DNA from: Planctomycetota bacterium
GTDB lineage: Bacteria; Planctomycetota; UBA1135; GCA-002686595
Assembly: GCA_029259595.1 (NCBI GenBank)
Contig: JAJDEW010000012.1
Coordinates: forward strand, 1-44,197
Direction: 5' to 3'
Length of the DNA stretch: 44,197 nt
In this document: positions 31,866 through 39,581 of the stretch, piece by piece
Position numbering within the stretch: the stretch's first letter is position 1
How the letters are laid out: each line of letters begins with the position of its first letter
Position numbers and translations under genes: made by a program
Notes under the pieces: model-generated
The model's input: only the letters and a program-made list of their open reading frames with translations
Databases searched by the model: none
What the model was told of the DNA's origin: nothing

Positions 31866-33271
31866 ACAGGTGGAGTGTCGTAGCGCGGCTCGCTCTCTTG
31901 GTGGTCGTCGGCGCGTGTCGGTCCACGCCGCCCGAAGCGGTCGCCTTCGACGCGGAGCTGCGCGAGGAGACCTTCGACCTCTTCTTCGACGACCTGGAAG
32001 CGAACTACCCGTTCTTCGTCGAAGGGGAGGGCTCCAGCGACGAGGAGGAGAGCTTGGACCGCGCCGCGGAATGGAAGGCGGCCGTGGAGGTCGCCCGCCG
32101 CGCCGCGCTGGCGTGCGAGACGCGCTTCGACTACTTCCGGACGATCACGCGCCAGCTCGCGACCCTGCACGACGAGCACGTCTCCCTCGACCTGCCCTTC
32201 GCGAACATCGCTTCCGCCGACGGTGCTTGGACCGTGCCCTACCTGGAGTTGCTCCTGGTCGGCGGCCAGATGTATCTCGTCAACGCCGAGGGCGGAGCCG
32301 CCGGTCTCGAACAGGCGCCGGAATTGATCGCGATCGACGGCGTCGAGCCGACGGTCGGGTTGGTGCAGCCTCTGCTCGCGGGACCGGCGGGAGGCGACGT
32401 CGAGCTCACGCTCGAGCTCGCGGACGGCACACGGACGAACCGCACGGTGCAGCGCTATCCGATCGGGACGGCGCTGCCGCGGACCATCCACGTCGACCTC
32501 CGGCTGGATCACTCGTCGTGGATCTCCTGGTCGCGCAAGGGCACCGTCGGTTACATCGCGGTCCGCACGTTCAACAAGCAGCAGGCCGGGGTCGACATCA
32601 TGCAGATGAAGTCCGACGTCCGGCGCGCGTTCGCGGCCATCGGCTCGCCGGAAGGGCTGATCCTGGATCTGCAGTACAACGCGGGCGGAAGCTTCGAGGT
32701 GGCCCGCGAGGTCGGCGCCCTGCTCGTGCGCGAAGAGGCGCTGGTCGGGCTCTTGCACAACCGCCTGCTCGGTTGGATCTCGTGGAAGCACCCGATGCGC
32801 ATCCGGCCGCGCCGCAACGGCTACCACGGCCCGCTCGTCGTCCTGGTCAACGGCTCGACGGGGAGCATGGCGGAGCACCTCGCGCGCACTCTGCAGCGCT
32901 CCGGCCGTGCACTGGTGATCGGGGAGCGCACGCTTGGCGCGGAGGCCGCCGTGCGGGACGTGCGGGCCGCCGACGGCGCCGAGCTGACCTACGGCGATCG
33001 ACGCATCACGGATCGTGATGGAGTCGGCTTCCAGGGGGTCGGAGTCGTGCCGGACCTCGAGCTGCCGCTCCTGATCGGCGACGTCCGCGCGCTCGGCGTG
33101 AAGCGCGCGCTCTTCCAGGCCCACGACCGTCGGCTGCAAGCAGCGGTGCACCGACTCGGACTCGAGTTCGACTCGCGCAAGCTCCCGCAACCCGAGGGCC
33201 GCGGACTCATCGTGCCGCGCTTGCCGAAGGCCGAGACGAAGGGCGTACGCCGCGCTCCCGACGCCCCGTGA
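31862..33271 (+). CDS. S41-family peptidase-like lipoprotein
   Basis: The product has 469 residues. MNRWSVVARLALLVVVGAC gives a lipobox with Cys19. The S41 core is recognisable from TLHDEHVSLDLP (His), PDZ-like GAAGLEQAPELIAIDGVEPT, GYIAVRTFN, and LILDLQYNAGGSFEVAREVG. The Ser-containing VLVNGSTGSMAEHLARTLQ holds the likely nucleophile. The Lys of the C-terminal processing protease motif TxGKG is not present: the site reads ERTLGAEAAV. With the His of LHDEH, the protein fits the tricorn-like (Ser-His-Glu) branch of S41 better than the Ser-Lys branch. It ends 19 bases before the convergent SRPBCC gene. Confidence 0.85.
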   Translation: MNRWSVVARLALLVVVGACRSTPPEAVAFDAELREETFDLFFDDLEANYPFFVEGEGSSDEEESLDRAAEWKAAVEVARRAALACETRFDYFRTITRQLATLHDEHVSLDLPFANIASADGAWTVPYLELLLVGGQMYLVNAEGGAAGLEQAPELIAIDGVEPTVGLVQPLLAGPAGGDVELTLELADGTRTNRTVQRYPIGTALPRTIHVDLRLDHSSWISWSRKGTVGYIAVRTFNKQQAGVDIMQMKSDVRRAFAAIGSPEGLILDLQYNAGGSFEVAREVGALLVREEALVGLLHNRLLGWISWKHPMRIRPRRNGYHGPLVVLVNGSTGSMAEHLARTLQRSGRALVIGERTLGAEAAVRDVRAADGAELTYGDRRITDRDGVGFQGVGVVPDLELPLLIGDVRALGVKRALFQAHDRRLQAAVHRLGLEFDSRKLPQPEGRGLIVPRLPKAETKGVRRAPDAP

Positions 33272-33272
33272 C

Positions 33273-33295
33273 GCTGAGGCCTTCGACCGCTCAGC
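33273..33295. terminator. Bidirectional hairpin between convergent S41 and SRPBCC genes
   Basis: GCTGAG (33273-33278) pairs with CTCAGC (33290-33295) around an 11-base loop. It fills the 19-base gap and runs slightly into the minus-strand stop. There is no clear T tract on either side. Confidence 0.4.
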
Positions 33296-33830
33296 CCTTG
33301 GACTCGACCTGGGTCTTCAGCTTGGCGAGCCCCTGCTCGAACATGCCGGAGATGCTCATCTTCATGAGCGGCGTCATGAGGCCTGCGACGACCGAGGGCA
33401 TGAAGTCGCCCATGTCACCGTGGATCGTCCAGGTGACCGTCGTCGTCGCGCCTTGAACGTCGTAGATCATCGCGCAGGTCGAAGGCGCGCGGGTCTCGCC
33501 CATGATGAAGGCCATGTCGTAGGCGATTCCGGTCTTCGGGTCGGACTTCGTGAGCGTCAGCTCGCCGTTGCCGCTTTCGGACGTCCACGTCTGACTCGCC
33601 CCCACGCCCTTGGTCGTCGCACCGTAGGTCGTGACGATGGTCGGATCCTGCTCGACCCACGGCGCCCAGGAGTCCCACTGCTTCAGGTCCTCGACGAGGG
33701 GGTGGATCTTGTCCGGCGGCGCCTCGATCGTGACGCTCTTCTCGATCGTGTACTCGGTGGGAAGGAGGAAGCCGACGACGGTGACGAGGGCCAGCAGGAC
33801 GACCAGTCCGATCAGGATCTTCTTGACCAT
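33291..33830 (-). CDS. Membrane-anchored SRPBCC (START-like) domain protein
   Basis: The product has 179 residues. One N-terminal helix (ILIGLVVLLALVTVVGFLL) anchors a helix-grip SRPBCC domain: IEKSVTIEAPPDKIHPLVEDLKQW begins it, and MTPLMKMSISGMFEQGLAKL is the long C-terminal helix. GGGAGC precedes the ATG and acts as the ribosome site. Such domains bind hydrophobic ligands. Neither ligand nor partner can be read from the sequence. The 213-base gap to the next upstream gene (33831-34043) holds only GC-rich palindromes, such as GGCGGGATCCCGCC near 33965. Confidence 0.8.
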   Translation of the reverse strand: MVKKILIGLVVLLALVTVVGFLLPTEYTIEKSVTIEAPPDKIHPLVEDLKQWDSWAPWVEQDPTIVTTYGATTKGVGASQTWTSESGNGELTLTKSDPKTGIAYDMAFIMGETRAPSTCAMIYDVQGATTTVTWTIHGDMGDFMPSVVAGLMTPLMKMSISGMFEQGLAKLKTQVESKG

Positions 33831-34043
33831 GGTGCTCCCTCCGGAGCGGGGGACCGAAGCGCGGGGCGGGTGCGCGTGGATCAGGGGCGGACGCCACGAC
33901 TCGACGTGCGGCCGCGCGCGGGCCGCCCAGGATGGGGAGCGGACCGTGGCCGCGTCAACCGCGGGGCGGGATCCCGCCGCCTCGGCGCCCCCGGGGGGAA
34001 CAGGGGGGTCCAGGAGGCCCCGGGCACGGACCCCGTGCTCGCT

Positions 34044-35468
34044 TCAGCCCCCGCTCTCGGGCGCGGCGGGGAATCCGACCCGACTCGAGTGGGCGATCAG
34101 GGCGTCGCGCAGGAGCGGCCGCGCGCCGCTCGCCGGCGTGACGATGCGTCGCAGGCGTCGGCGGGAGGCCTTTGCGAGCCAGTCGGTCACCGCGACGGTG
34201 TAGATCCGCGCGGGATCGATCTCGACGCCCGCCGCCGACAACGAATCGAGGCACGGCTTCCAGAGCGACGCGCCGAGCACCTCGACGACGGCGACCTGGT
34301 TGCCCCAGCTCTCGAGGTCGTAGAGATCGCCGCTGCGGATCGCACCGCCGCGCAGGCTGCCGCCCAGGCTGTCGGCTTCGTAGTAGGCGAGCTCCGCTGT
34401 GGTGCAGGCTCGCAGGACGTCTTCGAAGTACGCCCGCAGGCGCGCTCCGAAGAGCGGCGCGGGATTGAAGCCGACCTCTGCGCCGACGCTGAGCGGGCGA
34501 TTCCCGTCCAGCGCGATGTTGCAGAAGGCGTGCACGTGCGGATGGCCGCGAAAGTAGAAGACGGCCCCCGGACCCTCGAGGCGATGGATCTGGTAGGGGC
34601 CGGCGGGGCCCTCCTCGCCGCTCGCGTAATGGCTCGCGAAGAGTCCGTCGATCCCGCCGTTGGCCGCGAGGCACGCGCGCGCGACGTCGACGTCTTCGCG
34701 GCGCCAGTTCGCGAGCAGGCCGTCGACCAGCGCCTGCGCATGACGCTTCTTGTCGGGGGACAGCTCGGCCACCGCAACTCCGACGAAGCGACCGTTCGTC
34801 CCCTGCAGCGTGATGTCGGTCTGGATCGGAGCGGGGCCGCGACGCGCACGCTCGCGCTCGCCAGCGGAGAGCGCTTCGAAGAAGCGCGTGGCCTGTTCGA
34901 GCTGGTAGCGGTAGACGTTGCCCGGCAGATCAAAGGTCCCGTTGCCGCGTTGATCGCCCCACACCTGCGGTCCTCCGAACGCGACCCCCTCGGCCGAAAC
35001 CCCGCCGACGCGCAGGTTGAGGTGCGGTCCCGACAGCGAGAGCTGCCACGGCGGACGGGCCGGATCACCGCACAGGTAGAAGTGCATGAGGTGGATGCCC
35101 GGCCAGCGTACGAAGTACTGCCGCGGCACGACCGAGCGCCCGGCCGGAGAGAGCGCGGCATGAAAGAGATCGTTCAGGATCGAGCGCGTCCCCCGGTCGA
35201 GCGACCAGGGCGCGATGCCGTAGCCCCCGAGCGCGACCCCGCGGTTGTGGTACTGCCGCAAGGGATGGTCGTAGGGCAAGCACGCGACCCGCCGCACGTC
35301 GTCCGGTAGCGCCTCGACCAGCCGCTCGGCCAACTCGGCCACGGGCGCGAGCGTGCGACTCGGCCCGGGAGGCAAGAGCCAACGCCCGACGAGGCCCGTC
35401 CCGAGCATCGCCCCCGCGCCCAGCCCACCGAACTTCAGAACACGCCGACGATCGAGCCCCCGCTTCAC
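34044..35468 (-). CDS. Tat-exported DUF3500 protein fused to a 5'-nucleotidase C-terminal-like domain
   Basis: The product has 474 residues. The GTG start gives a Tat signal (DRRRVLKFGGLGAGAMLGTG). The start at the upstream TTG (35537) is less likely. Residues about 45-340 match DUF3500 (GLRQYHNRGVALGGY-like start region, FVRWPGIHLMHFYLCGDP, WQLSLSGPHLNLRV, then FYFRGHPHVHAFCNI). From about 365 the sequence resembles the C-terminal domain of 5'-nucleotidases: YYEADSLGGSLRGGAIRSGD, then LESWGNQVAVVEVLGASLW and YTVAVTDWLA. DUF3500 proteins are exported and their activity is unknown. The metal-binding N-terminal domain of nucleotidases is absent, so the appended piece may only help binding. Confidence 0.8.
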   Translation of the reverse strand: MKRGLDRRRVLKFGGLGAGAMLGTGLVGRWLLPPGPSRTLAPVAELAERLVEALPDDVRRVACLPYDHPLRQYHNRGVALGGYGIAPWSLDRGTRSILNDLFHAALSPAGRSVVPRQYFVRWPGIHLMHFYLCGDPARPPWQLSLSGPHLNLRVGGVSAEGVAFGGPQVWGDQRGNGTFDLPGNVYRYQLEQATRFFEALSAGERERARRGPAPIQTDITLQGTNGRFVGVAVAELSPDKKRHAQALVDGLLANWRREDVDVARACLAANGGIDGLFASHYASGEEGPAGPYQIHRLEGPGAVFYFRGHPHVHAFCNIALDGNRPLSVGAEVGFNPAPLFGARLRAYFEDVLRACTTAELAYYEADSLGGSLRGGAIRSGDLYDLESWGNQVAVVEVLGASLWKPCLDSLSAAGVEIDPARIYTVAVTDWLAKASRRRLRRIVTPASGARPLLRDALIAHSSRVGFPAAPESGG

Positions 35469-35576
35469 GAGACCACCCCTTCGCGCGCCGAACGGGCCGA
35501 GAGTCGATGCAGTACCGCCACGCTCGAAGTTTACCAACCCCTGCTCACGGCCAGGGGCTCACCGCCTGGTCGCCGC

Positions 35577-35807
35577 TCAGTCCGAGCGGCGTTGTGCCCT
35601 GGCGAGGGCTTCGAGTTCGTCGCGGCAGGAGGCGCAGGACTGGATGTGGTGGGCGGTGAGGGCCAGCTCGGGGCTCGGCTCGCTGCCCGTGGCGAGGTGT
35701 TCGTAGAGCGTGCCCATGCGGTCGAGCGTCTCGTCGCAGTCGAACTCTTCGTCGCGTGTGGCGGCGACGGCGGGCAGGAGGGCGAGCAGGGGTTCTTGTC
35801 CCTTCAT
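35577..35807 (-). CDS. Soluble zinc-binding anti-sigma factor (ZAS-type)
   Basis: The product has 76 residues. HHIQSCASCRDEL is the His-x3-Cys-x2-Cys anti-sigma zinc motif, with the upstream Cys in FDCDETLDRM. There is no transmembrane helix, so it should be a cytosolic regulator. Its ATG overlaps the stop of the sigma gene (ATGA, 35804-35807), which couples the two. It most likely holds the sigma factor inactive until a redox or zinc-release signal arrives, by analogy with the family. Confidence 0.8.
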   Translation of the reverse strand: MKGQEPLLALLPAVAATRDEEFDCDETLDRMGTLYEHLATGSEPSPELALTAHHIQSCASCRDELEALARAQRRSD

Positions 35808-36451
35808 GAGGGCGGTGTCTCCGGGGTCGCAACGTCGGCCGGTTCGCTCGCATCGGGCGTCGTGTCCGGTGTCTCGGCGACGACGGGGGCCGGGAAGCCG
35901 GCCTCGAGCAAGCTGTCGCGCAGCTTGCGGCGCGCGACGTGCCGTTCGGCGAAGACTCGCGCACGATTCGAGCCCTGGCGCAGGGCGACGCGATCGAGGG
36001 GCTCTTCGGAGAGCGCGAGCTCGCGTTCCTTGTCGTCGAGGTCGACGTCAAAGGCGCGCCGGAGCGCCGTCAAGAGCGCGGGGTTCTCGGGGTCGAAGGG
36101 CAGGGCGTCCTCCGTGCGACGTCCGAGCGGCGCGAGATCGATCGTCTCGGGCAGGGGGTGGTAGTCGCGCCGCTGGCGCAGGCGGTCGAGGGCGGCGCGC
36201 ATGGCGACGCCGATCGCCCAGGTCGTGAAGCGGCAGTCGTCGCGGAAGGCCTCCAGGCGATCGAGGATCAGGTGGATCGCCTCCTGAGCGAAGTCGTCGA
36301 GGTCCGCGTGCGAGAGGTCGGCATGGTTGCCGAGCGCCTTGTCGAGGGCACGTCGCAGGATCTGGCGCAGCTCCTGGACCGCACGCGGCGAGCGCTCCGC
36401 GGGACGCAGCTTGCCGAGCCATTCTTCGTTCTTGCGGTTCTTGATCGCCAC
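35804..36451 (-). CDS. ECF-like RNA polymerase sigma factor
   Basis: The product has 215 residues. Region 2 is clear: DLDDFAQEAIHLILDRLEAFRDDCRFTTWAIGVAMRAALDRLRQRR. Region 4 is degenerate but present (LSEEPLDRVALRQGSNRARVFAERHVARRKLRDSL), followed by a Pro/Thr-rich tail. A GAATGCT box lies 12 bases upstream of the ATG on this strand. It is translationally coupled to the ZAS-type anti-sigma gene. Its targets cannot be predicted here. Confidence 0.85.
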   Translation of the reverse strand: MAIKNRKNEEWLGKLRPAERSPRAVQELRQILRRALDKALGNHADLSHADLDDFAQEAIHLILDRLEAFRDDCRFTTWAIGVAMRAALDRLRQRRDYHPLPETIDLAPLGRRTEDALPFDPENPALLTALRRAFDVDLDDKERELALSEEPLDRVALRQGSNRARVFAERHVARRKLRDSLLEAGFPAPVVAETPDTTPDASEPADVATPETPPS

Positions 36452-36554
36452 ACCGGAGCATTCCCTCTCAGCGCGCGCCGATCAAGGGAGAAGGCGTCCG
36501 CGTCGGTCCGCGGGGCTCGCGTCCGACCTGCGGCCGTGCGATGCTGGCGTCAGG

Positions 36555-39191
36555 ATGACGGAAGCACGGGTCGCAGGATCGAGACGACGCAGGCGCGCGC
36601 GGGGATCGCTCCCGCGGCCGTCGCGTCCTGTCCGGGCGCTCTTCGTCGTCGTGCTGCTCGTCCCGGCGCTCTTCGTCGCCTTCGCTCCCTCTGCGTCGAG
36701 CGCGCGAACCGGGGTCCGCGACGCGCGCCCGAACGTGCTCCTGTTCCTCACCGACGACCAGTCGTGGTGGCAACTCGGAGCCTATGGAGATGCCGAGCTT
36801 TCGACCCCCGCCTTCGATGGTGTCGCGCGCCGCGGAGCGCTCTTCACGCGCGCCTTCTCGGCTTCGGCGATCTGCACGCCGTCGCGCTCGGCCTTGCTGA
36901 CGGGCCAGGACATCTGGCGGCTCGGAACGGGGGGCCAGTTCGGGAGCACGCTGCCGCGCTTCGACGTCTTCCCGTTGCTGATGGAGGCGGGCGGCTATCG
37001 GATCGGTTGGACCGGCAAGGGCTGGGGCCCGGGCCGGTTGGCGGAGGAGTGGGGCGAGACGAATCCGCTCGGGCGGGCCTACAACCGCAAGGCGCACGAC
37101 CCGGCCTGGTCGCGCTACCCGAAGTTCAACCTGGACTACGCCGCCAATTTCGCCGACTTCCTGGCGGAGCGGGACGAGCACGAGGACGCGCAGCCTTGGT
37201 TCTTCTGGTGCGGCGCGCTGCAGCCCCATCGCCCGTACGTGGCGGGCACGGGCGTCGCGTCCGGACTGGATCTGCGGCGCGTGCGTGTCCCGGGAGACCT
37301 CGCGGACCATGCGGCGCTGCGCTCGGACCTGCTCGACGCGCGGCTCGAGACCGAGCACGCCGACCGCGCGTTGGCGCGCATGCTGGCCTTGCTCGAAGAA
37401 CGCGGCGAGCTGACGGACACGGTCGTCATCGTCACGAGCGACCATGGTGCGGCCCTGCCGCGCGGGAAGTCGAACCTGTACGACGCGGGCACGCGCGTTC
37501 CCCTGGCGATCGCGTGGCCGGGGACCTTCCCAGAAGGGCGCACGATCCCCGCCTTCGTGAACCAGACGGACCTGGCGCCGACCTTGCTCGATCTGGCTGG
37601 CGTTGCGCCGCCCGCGGCCATGACCGGACGCAGCCTGCTCGCGCTCCTGCGCGGCGAGGGGCAGGCCGCTTCGCAAGCCGGGCGCGACTTCGTCGTGACC
37701 GCGATCGAGAACACGTACCCGATCCGGGCCCTACGGACGGCGGACTGGCTCTACGTCTGGAATCCCTTGCCCGAGCGGGATCCACCGCGTAGCGGACAGC
37801 TCGATCTGTTGACCAGCGTGCCCGACTTCGCGCGACTGTCCGCGCGCATCGAGGGGCCGCGCGCCGAGGAAGAGCTCTACGCGCTGGCGAACGATCCCTG
37901 GCAGATCCACGACGTGGTCGGCGATCCCGAGCAGGCTGAAGTGCTCGCGCGCCTGCGGTCGCGCTTGCGGGCGCACCTCGCGGAGCGCGGGGACCCGCGT
38001 CTGCGCGGCGAGGATCCCTTCGGGCCTCCGCTCACCGTGCTGGACGACGAGTTCGAGGACAGCAGGGGTGCGAGCGACGCGGCGGCCTTCGGACCCGAGC
38101 CGCTGCCGCAGGTGGCCACGCCGCGCTCGACGCAAGCGCGTCGTTCCGACCGCAGGCTGCCGGCGCGGATCACAGCGCTGGTGCGCGCCGGAGACAACGC
38201 CTCGGCCGTGGCCGAGCTGGTCGCACTGGTGGACGGTCAGGACGACGGTCCGAAGGCGGTCTTTCGCAGCGCCTTCCGGGCCTTCACGGAGGCCCAGCCC
38301 GAGACCGTCGAAGGCGCGCGCGCCCTGTCCGCTTTGGCCGCGGGCCTGGCGCAGTCGGGCCAGCACACGCTCGCGGCGCACGCGCACGCCGCGGCCGCCG
38401 GCCTGCTCGAACCCTCGGGCGCCGAGCCGGTCTTCGAGCTGTTCGCCGTGGCCGAAGCCGCGTGGCGCTCGATCGGCATGGAGTCCGAAGCGCTCGCGTG
38501 TCGCCTGTCCGTGGCTCGCCTGCACCTCGCGGCGAGGCAGCCCGAACGGGCGCGTCCCGCGCTGGCACGGGTGCTCGCACGCTGCCTCGAGGTGAGCGTT
38601 CCCGAGCTCGCGCCGCAAGCGGACGCCCTCCTGCACGCGGCCCTGGAGCAGGGAGTCTCCGCGCCCTTCGAGCTGCTTCGCGCGCGCTTGGAGTCGCAGG
38701 CCGCCTACCACGTCGATCCGTTCGCGCTCGTCGCGGCGCTGCGCCGCGGCCGCCCACCGTCGACGGAAGCGGGTGAGCTCGAGGCCTTCCTCGACGGCTT
38801 GGACGAGCGCGCGGTGACACCATTCGCCTTGCGAAGAGCCCTGCGGACCGACGTCCGCGCCGCTATCGTGGCCCCCGACGGCGAGGCGTCGCGCGCGGTC
38901 GGTGCGGTCCCGGTACGAATCGCCGAAGAGCCGCGCCTGTGCATCCGCTGGACGAGCCCGGAGCCGGGAGGCAAGGCGGTCGCGCACGCCATCGACCTCG
39001 TGACCGGGACAGAGCTTTCGGTCGGCGAAGGCGCGCCGCTCGAGCTGCGCGAGCCCGGCTTCGAGCTTCGCCTGGACGGGACGGGGCTTGCGATCGACAC
39101 GCGCACGGCGCGCGCTCAGTGGCCCGCCCTGCTCGGCATCGAGCTCGACGTGCGGGCGGACGGGGGCGTTGCGGTCCGTGCGTCGCCCTGA
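36555..39191 (+). CDS. Secreted sulfatase with long C-terminal helical extension
   Basis: The product has 878 residues. An Arg-rich N-terminus leads into a signal/anchor helix (RALFVVVLLVPALFVAF). The sulfatase domain has PNVLLFLTDDQSWWQLGAYGD for metal binding, and SAICTPSRSALLTG with Cys107 in CxPSR, the formylglycine site. It also has TSDHGAALPRGKSNLYDAGTRVP. The usual 450-500 residue enzyme is followed by about 370 residues of TPR-like and other helices (ALSALAAGLAQSGQHTLAAH) and a small beta-rich end. Planctomycetota typically carry many sulfatases to attack sulfated algal polysaccharides. A formylglycine-generating enzyme is needed for activity and is not in the window. The ATG follows a CAGGATG context. 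Confidence 0.9.
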   Translation: MTEARVAGSRRRRRARGSLPRPSRPVRALFVVVLLVPALFVAFAPSASSARTGVRDARPNVLLFLTDDQSWWQLGAYGDAELSTPAFDGVARRGALFTRAFSASAICTPSRSALLTGQDIWRLGTGGQFGSTLPRFDVFPLLMEAGGYRIGWTGKGWGPGRLAEEWGETNPLGRAYNRKAHDPAWSRYPKFNLDYAANFADFLAERDEHEDAQPWFFWCGALQPHRPYVAGTGVASGLDLRRVRVPGDLADHAALRSDLLDARLETEHADRALARMLALLEERGELTDTVVIVTSDHGAALPRGKSNLYDAGTRVPLAIAWPGTFPEGRTIPAFVNQTDLAPTLLDLAGVAPPAAMTGRSLLALLRGEGQAASQAGRDFVVTAIENTYPIRALRTADWLYVWNPLPERDPPRSGQLDLLTSVPDFARLSARIEGPRAEEELYALANDPWQIHDVVGDPEQAEVLARLRSRLRAHLAERGDPRLRGEDPFGPPLTVLDDEFEDSRGASDAAAFGPEPLPQVATPRSTQARRSDRRLPARITALVRAGDNASAVAELVALVDGQDDGPKAVFRSAFRAFTEAQPETVEGARALSALAAGLAQSGQHTLAAHAHAAAAGLLEPSGAEPVFELFAVAEAAWRSIGMESEALACRLSVARLHLAARQPERARPALARVLARCLEVSVPELAPQADALLHAALEQGVSAPFELLRARLESQAAYHVDPFALVAALRRGRPPSTEAGELEAFLDGLDERAVTPFALRRALRTDVRAAIVAPDGEASRAVGAVPVRIAEEPRLCIRWTSPEPGGKAVAHAIDLVTGTELSVGEGAPLELREPGFELRLDGTGLAIDTRTARAQWPALLGIELDVRADGGVAVRASP

Positions 39192-39581
39192 CCCCGGGCC
39201 TGCTCCTGGCGCCGGTCAGCTCGTCCAAGTGAAGCGCGGGCAGGGGGTTGCGACGTTGCCCGGAGCCCGGCTCGGGCCGCTCACGGGCGGGCCGGGGCGC
39301 GCGCACCGTCCAAGACCCCGGGCGGCGACCTGGCCGAACCGTACCGCAGGGGTCCAGTCCAAGGCGCGATCCGCCGATCCAAAGGACGGCGGGGTCGACG
39401 CTCCGCCTACGATGTCGTTCCGCGACCCGCAACGTCTCACGGCCTGGCCCACGGCTCGGCCCTTGGCCTGCTCCGCCGCTTCCCCGCGTCGAGCGCGGAC
39501 GGATTCGGCCGGGTCGCGCTGGCATCTCGCCGCGGCGCACGGCGGAATGGGGGGTCACGCCCGCGCCCTTCGGCGCGACCG
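39192..39581. other. 390-base intergenic region without a recognised gene
   Basis: The frames that are open here are biased, low-complexity translations with no family resemblance. No tRNA-like or riboswitch-like structure is obvious. It should hold the promoter of the APC-USP-EIIA gene, but I cannot point to a convincing -10 box. Confidence 0.5.

Noticed and set aside
31862..33271. Frameshift or pseudogene in the S41 lipoprotein
   Set aside because: The frame is intact over its full length and the missing Lys fits a different S41 branch, so decay is not needed as an explanation.
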